Origin: QYOJ01 sp964642545
GTDB lineage: Bacteria; Bacteroidota; Bacteroidia; Bacteroidales; FEN-979
NCBI GenBank assembly: GCA_964642545.1
Contig: CAZXQU010000015.1
Span: 1 to 53,296, forward strand
Direction: 5' to 3'
Length of the DNA: 53,296 bases
A program made the translations under genes and the position numbers. Positions 9,332 through 17,900 of the stretch are shown here, piece by piece. Below the pieces are notes generated by a model that did no database searches, was not told the DNA's origin, and saw only the letters and a list, made by a program, of their open reading frames with translations. Each line of letters begins with the position of its first letter. The first letter of the stretch is position 1.

Positions 9332-10126
9332 TTAAAGACCCAGAGCCTGAACAATCATCTCTGCAATGTCCAGGTTTTTAATCTCTTCCTCTTTATTCTT
9401 GTATTTAAGTCCGTCAGTAAGCATGGTCATGCAAAAGGGGCATGCTGTAGCAATGATCTGTGGATCAGTGCGCAAGGCCTCTTCTGTACGCTCCATGTAA
9501 ATCTCTTTATCCCCTTTCTCTGCCTCCTTGAAATATTGTCCTCCGCCAGCTCCACAACAAAGTGCAAAACTCTTGTGTCGGTCCATTTCGACTACATTTC
9601 GGGTCATTTTGTGAAGAATCTTCCTGGGTTCGTGGTAGATATTGTTCGCACGGCCAAGGTAACAGGGATCATGGTATGTAACCCTGGCATCACCGAAAAC
9701 AGCAGGATCAACGTTGAGTTTGCCTTCGCGGATAGCCTGATCCATAAATTCGAGGTAATTGATTACTTCGTAGTTTCCGCCAAGGTCGGAATATTCGTTT
9801 TTAAAGATATTGTAACAGTGTGGGCAGATTGTTAAAATTTTTCGGATTTCGTAAGCAGTAAACAATTCAATGTTTTGTAACGCCTGCATCTGATATAACA
9901 TCTCATTGCCTGCTCTCCTGGCAGGATCTCCAGTGCATGTCTCCTCTTTCCCAAGAACAGCATAGCTTACATCCAGATGAGCAAGTACCTTAGCAAATGC
10001 CTGGGCAACCTTTCGATAGCGATCGTCAAAAGCGCCGGCACAACCCACCCAGAAGAGGTACTCAGGTCGTTCACCCCGGGCAAAAAGGTCGGCCATAACA
10101 GGTATCTCAAGTCTCCTTGTTTCCAT
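9332..10126 (-). CDS. CCG-domain (HdrB/HdrD-like) FeS protein
   Basis: A 264-residue protein with two cysteine-rich CCG domains. The C-terminal domain is canonical: Cys155 (DPCYLGR), Cys190-Cys191 (CCGAGGG), Cys229 and Cys232 (CPFC), the pattern that holds a noncubane [4Fe-4S] cluster in heterodisulfide reductase. The N-terminal domain is reduced: Cys29, a single Cys64 (ETCTGDPARR instead of CCG), then Cys101 and Cys104 (CPHC). One base separates it from the upstream membrane FeS gene. With that gene it corresponds to the single-polypeptide DUF224 proteins that act as ETF:menaquinone oxidoreductases, so I infer that it takes electrons from ETF. GlpC or lactate-oxidising (LldE) complexes are alternatives, but the ETF/ACAD neighbours argue against them. 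Confidence 0.85.
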   Translation of the reverse strand: METRRLEIPVMADLFARGERPEYLFWVGCAGAFDDRYRKVAQAFAKVLAHLDVSYAVLGKEETCTGDPARRAGNEMLYQMQALQNIELFTAYEIRKILTICPHCYNIFKNEYSDLGGNYEVINYLEFMDQAIREGKLNVDPAVFGDARVTYHDPCYLGRANNIYHEPRKILHKMTRNVVEMDRHKSFALCCGAGGGQYFKEAEKGDKEIYMERTEEALRTDPQIIATACPFCMTMLTDGLKYKNKEEEIKNLDIAEMIVQALGL

Positions 10127-10127
10127 C

Positions 10128-11447
10128 TTATTTCACTGTTATTTCAATATTCTCAGCCCACTGCAGGCGATCTTCAGGGGAGTATTGCCAGGGAGCTCCA
10201 TTGTTTTCAATGTTACTGAATACTGCCTTTATCTCACCGGGAGCATAGGCCTCTTCCATTACGAGATATCTACGCAGATCAAGGATCAGAGTGGGATGGT
10301 TGATGTTGATCGGACACTCAGTGGCACAGGCGTTGCACGTAGTACAGGCCCAGAGCTCTTCAATGGAGATATAGTCTTTCAACAATGATTTCTGGTCAGA
10401 ATACTCCAGCCCGTGCTTCACCATTCCGGGGCCCTTCTCTTTCATCCTGGCACGCACATCCATCATGATCTTCCGGGGAGATAGCAATTTGCCTGTGAGG
10501 TTGGCGGGGCATACTGAAGTACATCTACCACATTCAGTACAGGCTAATGAGTCAAAATAATTTTTCCAGCTGATATCCTCGATATCTTTAACCCCAAAGC
10601 GTTCGATTGGTTCATCCACAGCAGGAGCTGCAAAAGCAGTATTCGGGTCAAGCATCAGCCTTACCTCCTTGGTTACGTGATCCATGTTTGGAAGTTTTCC
10701 AAGAGGTTCCAGCCTCGAAAGGAAGACATTCGGAACCGACATGAAAACATGAAAGTGCTTCGAGTATGGCAGAATATTTATAAATATGAAGATAAGCAAA
10801 ATATGTATCCACCAGAAGCTTTCAAACCAACTATAGAGTCCTTTCTCTGAAATCCCCGAAAAAAGAGAAGTGAGCCATCCGCTCACAGGGTATACTCCGG
10901 CAACCTCCTCCCCTTTCAGATACTGGTAATCGATGTAAGCAATGTTCATCCCGGTTAGGGAGAGCATCAACAAAAGGATCAAGGTAAGTGCTATGTTGGC
11001 ATCAATATGTGATATCGCTTTCATCTCGATACCTTCAAACCTGCTGACATGAAGAAAAATTCTGCGAATAAGAAATATTATGATCGCCAGAGCTACCACC
11101 AAAGCAAAGATGTCGCCGGAGGCTGTGATAATATCATAAACAACCCCAAAGGATGTGAACAGCTTTTCAGTTCCCAGAAGCCCATCGAGGATCATCTCGA
11201 TACTTCCAACGAGAATCACACAAAATCCCCAGAAAACCAAGGCATGCAGAATTCCGGAGAAGGGTTTTCGAAAGATCTTGGTTTGCCCGAAAGCAACTTC
11301 CAACATCACACCGAAACGCTTGCTAAAATCCCTGATCGGAAAATTAGCTTTGGTGAATCTGAAATAACTGATGATCCGACTGATGGTGAAAGAGAAAACA
11401 CCTATTGTGACCAACAGTGTGAGGGCAAAGATCACTTGTTTGGTCAT
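10128..11447 (-). CDS. Membrane heme/FeS subunit, NarI-like plus two [4Fe-4S] motifs
   Basis: A 439-residue protein. The N-terminal half has five or six membrane helices (about 5-27, 65-90, 105-130, 150-172, 210-230) with His68, His215, His231 and His233 as possible heme b ligands, resembling NarI/HdrE-type cytochromes. The C-terminal half is soluble with two ferredoxin motifs, CTECGRCTSVCP (Cys303, 306, 309, 313) and CTTCNACATECP (Cys368, 371, 374, 378). It should conduct electrons between the partner CCG protein and the menaquinone pool. It sits 2 bases after etfA and 1 base before the CCG gene. Fused single-chain versions exist in other bacteria; here the module is split in two. Confidence 0.87.
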   Translation of the reverse strand: MTKQVIFALTLLVTIGVFSFTISRIISYFRFTKANFPIRDFSKRFGVMLEVAFGQTKIFRKPFSGILHALVFWGFCVILVGSIEMILDGLLGTEKLFTSFGVVYDIITASGDIFALVVALAIIIFLIRRIFLHVSRFEGIEMKAISHIDANIALTLILLLMLSLTGMNIAYIDYQYLKGEEVAGVYPVSGWLTSLFSGISEKGLYSWFESFWWIHILLIFIFINILPYSKHFHVFMSVPNVFLSRLEPLGKLPNMDHVTKEVRLMLDPNTAFAAPAVDEPIERFGVKDIEDISWKNYFDSLACTECGRCTSVCPANLTGKLLSPRKIMMDVRARMKEKGPGMVKHGLEYSDQKSLLKDYISIEELWACTTCNACATECPININHPTLILDLRRYLVMEEAYAPGEIKAVFSNIENNGAPWQYSPEDRLQWAENIEITVK

Positions 11448-11449
11448 GC

Positions 11450-12421
11450 CTACTTCGATTTGATCTCTCTCACGGCGTCAACCAGTTTCGGAAGAATTTT
11501 ACTGGCATCACCAATGATTCCATACTGGGCTGTTTCAAATACCGGAGCATCTTTATCGGTATTGATCGCCACGATATACTTTGAAGCACTCACACCAGCA
11601 ATATGTTGTGTGGCACCGGAGATTCCAATGGCAAAGTAAAGGTTTGGTGCAATGATCTTTCCGGTTTGTCCGGTGTGTTCTTCATGGGGACGCCACCCTT
11701 CATCAGAAACAGGGCGAGAACAAGCAGTTGCAGCTCCAAGGAGGTCAGCAAACTCAACTAGTGGGCCCCAGTTATCTGGGGACTTCATTCCACGTCCGCC
11801 TGAAACAACGATCTCAGCATCAGTCAGAAGGATTTTCCCGGTTTGTTTTTGAACATCCTTAACTACGGTCTTTACAAGCCCCGGATCAACAGTAACGGTG
11901 ATCGTCTCAATCGATGCCTCATTTGGAGTCTCTGCCAGTTCGAAGGAATTCTGAGCCAGTGTAATAATCCGTATTGGAGATTTAATCGTGAGATCAGCAA
12001 ATGCACGACCTGAGTAGACCTTTTTATAAACCACAAAAGGGTCTATACTAAGTGGTAATTTACTGACTCCTGCGCCGATACCTGCTTTGAGTTTCACGGA
12101 TAACCCGGGAGCCAGTGCTTTCCCTGTGTTGTTGTTAGCCAGTACGACGACGGTTGCGGATTCCTTTGTAGCAACTTCAGAGATGACAGCAGTGTAGGCC
12201 TGATTGTCGAGCATATTCAGTTCTTCATTCTGAATATGGATGATCTTTTTTACGCCATACTTTCCCAGTTTTTCAAGTTCTCCCGGTTCGATTTTGCCGA
12301 TCGAGACGGCGATGGAAGTTGTATTCATCATTTCAGCCACTTTGGCTGCATAAGAGACGAGTTCAAAGGTGAGTTTTTTGAATTTTCCGTCCCAGTTTTC
12401 AACGAATGTTAAAACTGACAT
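11450..12421 (-). CDS. etfA: Electron transfer flavoprotein alpha subunit
   Basis: A 323-residue ETF alpha subunit. The N-terminal domain pairs with EtfB. The C-terminal FAD-binding domain shows VVSGGRGMKS (206-215), SRPVSDEGW (235-243), HTGQTGK (249-255) and GISGATQHIAG (266-276), the standard FAD contacts. It accepts electrons from acyl-CoA dehydrogenases as a heterodimer with EtfB. Twelve bases separate it from etfB upstream and two from the membrane FeS subunit downstream. The presence of a dedicated dehydrogenase and quinone-reducing module in the operon makes ordinary (non-bifurcating) ETF the more likely role. Confidence 0.95.
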   Translation of the reverse strand: MSVLTFVENWDGKFKKLTFELVSYAAKVAEMMNTTSIAVSIGKIEPGELEKLGKYGVKKIIHIQNEELNMLDNQAYTAVISEVATKESATVVVLANNNTGKALAPGLSVKLKAGIGAGVSKLPLSIDPFVVYKKVYSGRAFADLTIKSPIRIITLAQNSFELAETPNEASIETITVTVDPGLVKTVVKDVQKQTGKILLTDAEIVVSGGRGMKSPDNWGPLVEFADLLGAATACSRPVSDEGWRPHEEHTGQTGKIIAPNLYFAIGISGATQHIAGVSASKYIVAINTDKDAPVFETAQYGIIGDASKILPKLVDAVREIKSK

Positions 12422-12433
12422 AGTCTATATTTT

Positions 12434-13183
12434 TTAGATAATTTTTGCTTCATTCTGAAGGAGAGAAATTAACTCGGCCGGATTCTCAGGATCCACATAC
12501 TTACATGCAGCCCTGGGTTTAGGCATCTCATACTGCACAATCTCTGTCAGGCAGTCAATTGCGGCAGGTTCAGTAACCACAATAGGTTTGCTGCGCGACA
12601 TCATGATACCGCGCATCGATGGAATACGTGGCTCTTTGGTGATCCCTTTCTGAATAATAGCAACGAAGGGAACAGATATCGAGACGCTCTCTTTTCCTCC
12701 ATCGATTTCCCGGGTCAGCAATGCCTCCCCGTTTGTAAGTTGCAGACTGGATACTGAAGAAACAGAGGGGATACCCAGAAATTCAGCAAGCATACCCCCA
12801 ACCGTTGAACCATTAAAATCGCTGGATTCGATACCACATAAAATGATATCATAGGAGTCATTTTTAATCACTTCAGCCAGCTGAGCAGCAACAAAATAGG
12901 CATCTGCAGCGGCAGCATTGATCCGGATGGCATCATCGGCCCCAATTGCCAGGGCTTTACGTATAGTTGGCTCTGAACCAACCAATCCAACATGAGCAAC
13001 GGTAATCTTCTCAATGGCATTGGCCGTATCGTCTTTCAACTCCAGAGCACGTGTTAGGGATAGTTCATCCCATGGGTTGATAACCCATTGGATGCCGGTT
13101 TCATCCAGCTTTTTCAGGCCGTCAACAAACTTGACCTTGGTAGTAGTGTCAGGTACATTACTGATACAAACTAATATTTTCAT
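12434..13183 (-). CDS. etfB: Electron transfer flavoprotein beta subunit
   Basis: A 249-residue ETF beta subunit. It opens MKILVCISNVPDTTTKVKF, the usual start, and shows the ETF-beta core with GADDAIRI (about 103-110), ILCGIESSD (about 130-138) and the AMP-binding/recognition-loop region. I start it at 13183. An in-frame ATG six codons upstream at 13201 results from an 18-bp tandem duplication that copied the start codon, and either may be used. First gene of the six-gene operon; a TAAATTTG element lies just upstream. Confidence 0.94.
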   Translation of the reverse strand: MKILVCISNVPDTTTKVKFVDGLKKLDETGIQWVINPWDELSLTRALELKDDTANAIEKITVAHVGLVGSEPTIRKALAIGADDAIRINAAAADAYFVAAQLAEVIKNDSYDIILCGIESSDFNGSTVGGMLAEFLGIPSVSSVSSLQLTNGEALLTREIDGGKESVSISVPFVAIIQKGITKEPRIPSMRGIMMSRSKPIVVTEPAAIDCLTEIVQYEMPKPRAACKYVDPENPAELISLLQNEAKII

Positions 13184-13206
13184 AGAATCTAATATTTTCA
13201 TAGAAT
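13171..13206. repeat. 18-bp perfect tandem duplication over the etfB start
   Basis: The 18-mer ctaatattttcatagaat occurs at 13171-13188 and again directly at 13189-13206. Each copy carries a CAT, that is, an ATG on the minus strand, so etfB has two in-frame start codons giving MKILDS before the normal MKILVC. Confidence 0.9.
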
Positions 13207-13226
13207 TGTAAGTTTGGTTGTGGTTG

Positions 13227-13234
13227 CAAATTTA
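13227..13234 (-). promoter_or_regulatory. Candidate -7 element for the etfB operon
   Basis: Minus-strand TAAATTTG, matching TAnnTTTG. It would place the transcript start about 5 bases on, near 13222, upstream of both duplicated ATG codons. The -33 region would fall in the end of fabI; no clear TTG is seen. Confidence 0.45.
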
Positions 13235-13243
13235 AAAGAAAAA

Positions 13244-14074
13244 TCAATCATCCCCATCCAGGCATTTATTATACTGAGTCATTGCCTTAAGACTCATACC
13301 CATACTGGAGAATCCGCCATCGTGAAACAGGTTTTGCATGGTTATTTTCCTCGAAAGATCGGAAAAAAGGACAATACAGAAATTGGCACACTCTTCTGCC
13401 GTTGCATTGCCAAGAGGCGACATCCGTTCAGTGAAATCAAGCAAGGCATCGATCCCTTTCACCCCACTGCCAGCTGTTGTGATAGTAGGAGACTGTGAAA
13501 TCGTATTGACCCGGATCTGTTTTTCTCGTCCATAGATATAGCCAAAACTGCGGGCAATGGACTCGAGCATAGCCTTGGCATCGGCCATGTCGTTATAACG
13601 GTACAGTGTGCGCTGTGCAGCGATATAGGAAAGAGCCAATACCGAACCCCAGTTGTTGATAGCATCAAGTTTTTTGGCTACCTGTAGCATCTTATGGAAC
13701 GACATGGCCGAAATATCTATCGTTTGATGGTAGTAATTGTAATCGAGATCATCATAGGTTCGGCTCTTTCTCACATTCATCGACATGGCGATCGAATGGA
13801 GGATAAAATCGACCTTTCCTCCCAGCACTTCCATCGATCGCTTCATAACTACCTCCAGATCACCTACTTTTGTGGCATCTGCCGGAATAATTTCTGCTCC
13901 TAACTGCTTGGCCAGGGTATTTAAACTCCCAAACCGAAGCGCAATTGGAGTATTTGTAAGAGTAAATACAGCTCCCTCGGCATGGGCTTTCTCTGCAACT
14001 TTCCAGGCGATTGATTTTTCATCCAAAGCACCAAAGATGATCCCTTTCTTTCCTTGTAATAAATTATGTGACAT
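13244..14074 (-). CDS. fabI: Enoyl-[acyl-carrier-protein] reductase, FabI type
   Basis: A 276-residue short-chain dehydrogenase-like enzyme that reduces enoyl-ACP in the last step of fatty-acid elongation. The N-terminal nucleotide loop is GALDEKSIAW (15-24), comparable with the FabI G-x5-SIA motif. The catalytic set is Tyr150 (LSY), Tyr160 and Lys167 in YNDMADAK, in register with E. coli Tyr146/Tyr156/Lys163. Bacteroidota carry this slightly longer FabI. It follows recN by 21 bases and is the last gene of the bamD-recN run. Confidence 0.93.
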   Translation of the reverse strand: MSHNLLQGKKGIIFGALDEKSIAWKVAEKAHAEGAVFTLTNTPIALRFGSLNTLAKQLGAEIIPADATKVGDLEVVMKRSMEVLGGKVDFILHSIAMSMNVRKSRTYDDLDYNYYHQTIDISAMSFHKMLQVAKKLDAINNWGSVLALSYIAAQRTLYRYNDMADAKAMLESIARSFGYIYGREKQIRVNTISQSPTITTAGSGVKGIDALLDFTERMSPLGNATAEECANFCIVLFSDLSRKITMQNLFHDGGFSSMGMSLKAMTQYNKCLDGDD

Positions 14075-14095
14075 AATTTTACTCCTCTTGGTGAT

Positions 14096-15754
14096 TCATT
14101 CGTTGGTTAACAACTCTTTTGCCGTTTGGTAGGAGGCCTCTGTAACCCTATCACTACTAACCATCTTTGCGATCTCCTCTACCCGCTCCTCCTGTTTCAG
14201 CTTTTTAAACTTTGACCTTGTGGTTCCGTCAATATCCTCTTTGTAAGCCCAGTAGTGGGTGTTCCCTTTTCCTGCTATCTGCGGTAAATGGGTAATCACG
14301 ATGACCTGCATATTACCGGCCATCCGCTTCAAGATCACACCCACTTTCCCGGCGATATCGCCTGAGACACCACTGTCGATTTCATCGAAAATAACCGTCG
14401 GCAGCAGGTTCTTTTGACTGATCATCGACTTAATGCTCAACATCAACCTGGATAACTCTCCGCCGGATGCTATTTTAGATACCTCATCCGGTGTGACCCC
14501 TTTGTTGGCACTAAAAAGGAATTTAACCGAGTCAATTCCATCTGCAGTCAGTCTATCCTCTTTGGTGCAATTAACGAGAAACTTCGCTGAAGGCATCCCC
14601 AGGTCTGTCAGTAACCTACAAATCTCTTTCTCGAAGGGTGGAATTGATTTGTGACGGGCAACTGAAACTACTTCAGCCAATTGGCCCAGTTCAATGGATG
14701 CCAACTCAATTTCCTGCTCTAGTTTAACGATACGTGCCTCAAGTGATTCTGTTTTCTGAAGCATCTCAGCGACTTCAGATTTAATCCGTATCAGATCTTC
14801 AACTGTTACAACCTGATGCTTTTTCTGTAACCTGTAAATCAGGTCCAAACGGCTGGTGAGACGTTCTACCTCCGTTGGATCGAGCTGTACGGAATCTTCC
14901 AATCGTTGCAGCTCTTTTGTAATATCTTTAATGTCGATCATATCGCTTTCCAAGCGACCAACAATACCTGCAATTTCCTGGTGAAAACTGGAGATATTTC
15001 GCAATACTGTTATCGTTTCACTAAGTCCTTGAAGCAGGTTCTGATCCGCACCTTCAAGCAAATGGGTGGAATGGGATATTCCATTTTTAATCTCCTCGGC
15101 ATGTGTTAGCAATGCCAGTTTATCTTCCATCTCCTTCTGTTCGCCATCTATCAGCATCGCCTTATCCAGCTCCTCAAACATGAAATGAAGATAATCGGTT
15201 TCCCCTTTCAACCGTTTCTCTTCCTGATTCAATGCAATAAGTTCGACTTGTTCTCTTTTCAAGTCCTTGAACTTCTCACGAAACTCATTCATCTGAATTC
15301 GAACCGATGCATAGTCATCGAGAATCTCCAACTGAAAATTAGCCTGGTTTAGGGTGGTTATAGAGTGTTGCGAGTGAATGTTTACAAGCCTGTCGCCCAG
15401 ATCTTTCAATTGAGTGAGATTCACTGGAGTATCATTGATAAAGGCCCTCGATTTGCCCGCAGGTGAGATCTCCCTGCGCAAAATTAGTGTCTCATCGTAA
15501 TCAAGCTCCTGGTCAGAAAAATAGTGTTCCAGCCTATAGGTGGAGATATTGAAGGTCCCTTCAACAATGCATTTAATCTCCTTATCGAATAATACAGTAG
15601 TGTCTGCCCGCTGACCCAGAATTAAGGACAAAGCCCCAACCAAAATAGATTTCCCGGCACCGGTCTCCCCAGTAATCACAGAGAAGCCTTCGCTCCAATC
15701 CACTTCCAGCTTCTGTATTAAAGCATAATTTTCAATGAATAGCTTTAATAGCAT
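14096..15754 (-). CDS. recN: DNA repair protein RecN
   Basis: A 552-residue SMC-like ATPase for double-strand break repair. I start it at ATG 15754 (MLLKLFIENYALI, the typical RecN opening); the frame can be extended three codons to a TTG but nothing supports that. Walker A GETGAGKS is at 29-36, a long coiled coil spans about 150-370, the signature region IASGGELSRLML follows, and Walker B VIFDEIDSGVSG lies near the end. It lies between the DUF4835 gene (11-base gap) and fabI. Confidence 0.95.
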   Translation of the reverse strand: MLLKLFIENYALIQKLEVDWSEGFSVITGETGAGKSILVGALSLILGQRADTTVLFDKEIKCIVEGTFNISTYRLEHYFSDQELDYDETLILRREISPAGKSRAFINDTPVNLTQLKDLGDRLVNIHSQHSITTLNQANFQLEILDDYASVRIQMNEFREKFKDLKREQVELIALNQEEKRLKGETDYLHFMFEELDKAMLIDGEQKEMEDKLALLTHAEEIKNGISHSTHLLEGADQNLLQGLSETITVLRNISSFHQEIAGIVGRLESDMIDIKDITKELQRLEDSVQLDPTEVERLTSRLDLIYRLQKKHQVVTVEDLIRIKSEVAEMLQKTESLEARIVKLEQEIELASIELGQLAEVVSVARHKSIPPFEKEICRLLTDLGMPSAKFLVNCTKEDRLTADGIDSVKFLFSANKGVTPDEVSKIASGGELSRLMLSIKSMISQKNLLPTVIFDEIDSGVSGDIAGKVGVILKRMAGNMQVIVITHLPQIAGKGNTHYWAYKEDIDGTTRSKFKKLKQEERVEEIAKMVSSDRVTEASYQTAKELLTNE

Positions 15755-15774
15755 GATAAACAACTAATTATTAA

Positions 15775-16680
15775 TTATTTTCCTTCAAGAATTGTCTGGT
15801 ATTTTGAGCTATTGGCAGGATCGATTTCTTTCAAAAGATTAACTACATTGTTCTTTTCCATTGGGGGCACCCGTTGATCCGAAAATATGTTGACAAACTC
15901 ATCTCTTTTTGCATCGAATATGAGTTGCAAACTAAATAAGCCAGGTCGGGTTGATGAGATCTTCTTGAGAAAATCCAGGCTTTCTACTACCTTACTTCTG
16001 CCAAGATCAACCCGATCATACATCTGGTCTAATCCCTGGCGATTGTATAGGTAAGAAAAATCACGTAGAGCTGAATTGGCTGGATTAATAATGTTGGCTA
16101 CCATCCAATACCGGTTTTTGTCACTTTCAAAGGCTTTCCAGCCTGAAACCTGTGCACTTTGTGCTGTTGTGACCACCTCCTGAGCTTTCTCGAAAAAGGC
16201 TGTACCTCCATACAGGGCAAACGAATCAAAATAATAGCCTAAACACATATATACATAAAAGGCCAAGGTGGAGGTTAAGTTAGAGGAAAATACTCCATCT
16301 GAATAGTCAAGTGTTTGATATTCAATATATCTAAATGAAAAATCCCGGTCAACATAGTTTAAAAGGACAGAATTGTATGCTGAGTTAAAAACAGGTCGGC
16401 GTAAAACCAGGTTCATTGTACCTCTGAAGTCATCACCCAATGGACGGTCATTGATCGTGATTAAAATCGTGCACTCAATGCGCTCCTCTATCTTCACATT
16501 ATAATTGGCCCATGTACGGTTATTCATGAATTCATAAATAGCCGTTTGTAAGGTTTCAAAAACCTGTTTATCAGTGCCTTCAAGGGTTGGGGAAGTGACA
16601 CTGACAATACAGTCCAATTCCTGGGCTTTCAGGTGCAGGACAGAGAATGTTAGGAAGAGAAACAAAACGGTCTTTCTCAT
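15775..16680 (-). CDS. porD: DUF4835 family protein, PorD-like (type IX secretion)
   Basis: A 301-residue exported protein with a signal peptide (MRKTVLFLFLTFSVLHLKAQ). The body matches DUF4835, a Bacteroidota-specific family placed between recN and coaBC; members are annotated as PorD of the type IX secretion system, although the precise function is unclear. I recognise it from the sequence style (ECTILITINDRP, LNYVDRDFSFRY) and its location. It overlaps coaBC by 4 bases. Three T9SS-tagged peptidases in this window fit an active T9SS. The family call is firmer than the PorD name. Confidence 0.75.
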   Translation of the reverse strand: MRKTVLFLFLTFSVLHLKAQELDCIVSVTSPTLEGTDKQVFETLQTAIYEFMNNRTWANYNVKIEERIECTILITINDRPLGDDFRGTMNLVLRRPVFNSAYNSVLLNYVDRDFSFRYIEYQTLDYSDGVFSSNLTSTLAFYVYMCLGYYFDSFALYGGTAFFEKAQEVVTTAQSAQVSGWKAFESDKNRYWMVANIINPANSALRDFSYLYNRQGLDQMYDRVDLGRSKVVESLDFLKKISSTRPGLFSLQLIFDAKRDEFVNIFSDQRVPPMEKNNVVNLLKEIDPANSSKYQTILEGK

Positions 16681-17891
16681 AGTGATTGGTTTGATTTCAA
16701 CGATATAAGAATCTCATCAACAATATCTGAAGCAACTTCTCGCTTGGATTTCAGTTTCCCGGCAACCATCTTTCCTGAACTGGAGATTATCGTCACTTTA
16801 TTCGTCGGGATGCCAAATCCCGCTCCGGCATCTTTCAACGAATTCAAAACGATCAAATCGAGGAATTTGTTTTTTAATTTTTTTCTGGCATTTTGAAGGG
16901 CATCCTCCGTCTCAAGGGCAAACCCTGCAAAAAACTGTCCAGATCTTTTATTTTCCCCTAGTTCTTTGAGAATATCTGCTGTTGGAGAGAGAGTTAGCGT
17001 TAGTTTATCCCCTTTTTTCTTCAATTTCTCCAAAGAGGGATTCTCCAATGTATAGTCGGCAACAGCTGAGGCCATGATGAGGATATCTGTTTCACCAATA
17101 TAGTCCATACAGGCCTTACGCATCTCAGAAGCTGTTTTTACATCTATTCGCTGTATACCAGGATGTTTCGTGCTTATACTAACCGGTCCTGTTATTAAAA
17201 TTACCTCGCCTCCCCTGTTGGCCACCTCCTCTGCGATACTAAATCCCATTTGTCCGGAAGAGTGATTCCCGATAAACCGAACAGGATCAATCGATTCATA
17301 AGTGGGACCTGCCGTTACAAGGATCCGTTTACCGGTCAGTGTCGCTCGTTGAAAAAAAAAATTGCTGATAACCTGAAGAATATTTTCCGGTTCTTCCATG
17401 CGCCCGGGTCCAGAAAGTCCACTGGCTAGTTCACCAACCTGTGCATCAATGATGATGTTGCCAAACCCACGCAATATCTCCAGATTTTTCCGGGTTGTTG
17501 GGTGCTGGTACATATCAAGGTCCATGGATGGTGCTATTATTACCGGACATTTAGCAGAGAGGTATGCTGTAACCAGGAAATTGTCGGCAATCCCATGAGC
17601 CATTTTACCCAAGGTGTTCGCTGTTGTTGGAGCAAAGAGCATCAAATCAGCCCATTGACCTAGTTCAACGTGACTATTCCAGGCTCCTGTTTCATGGTTA
17701 AAGGGGTGAAAGATCACATCGTGCTGTGACAGAGTGGCCAAGGTGAGTGGCGTGACAAAATCCTTCGCAGCGGGCGTCATAATCACGCGTACAAGAGCAC
17801 CTTCCCTGACAAGAAGCCTGACCAGGTATGGAATTTTATACGCAGCGATTCCGCCGGTGATGCCGATAACGATATGTTTCCCTTTCAGCAT
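16677..17891 (-). CDS. coaBC: Bifunctional phosphopantothenoylcysteine decarboxylase/phosphopantothenate-cysteine ligase
   Basis: A 404-residue CoA-biosynthesis enzyme. The N-terminal CoaC flavoprotein domain (about 1-185) keeps His74 (NSHVELGQWAD) but has PSMDLDMY (121-128) where E. coli has PAMNxxMW, so Asn is replaced by Asp124, and LASGLSGPGRM where E. coli has ACGDxGxGRM, so the catalytic Cys is replaced by Ser157. The C-terminal CoaB domain (about 190-404) has VTAGPTYESIDPVRFI and a KLKSKREVASDIV motif. It overlaps the DUF4835 gene by 4 bases and sits 9 bases after rpoZ. The substitutions are discussed separately. Confidence 0.95.
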   Translation of the reverse strand: MLKGKHIVIGITGGIAAYKIPYLVRLLVREGALVRVIMTPAAKDFVTPLTLATLSQHDVIFHPFNHETGAWNSHVELGQWADLMLFAPTTANTLGKMAHGIADNFLVTAYLSAKCPVIIAPSMDLDMYQHPTTRKNLEILRGFGNIIIDAQVGELASGLSGPGRMEEPENILQVISNFFFQRATLTGKRILVTAGPTYESIDPVRFIGNHSSGQMGFSIAEEVANRGGEVILITGPVSISTKHPGIQRIDVKTASEMRKACMDYIGETDILIMASAVADYTLENPSLEKLKKKGDKLTLTLSPTADILKELGENKRSGQFFAGFALETEDALQNARKKLKNKFLDLIVLNSLKDAGAGFGIPTNKVTIISSSGKMVAGKLKSKREVASDIVDEILISLKSNQSL

Positions 17892-17900
17892 CAGGAATGA

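Noticed and set aside
11049..11639. A 196-codon plus-strand frame over etfA and the membrane FeS gene
   Set aside because: It is antisense to two well-supported genes and looks like a codon-bias shadow.
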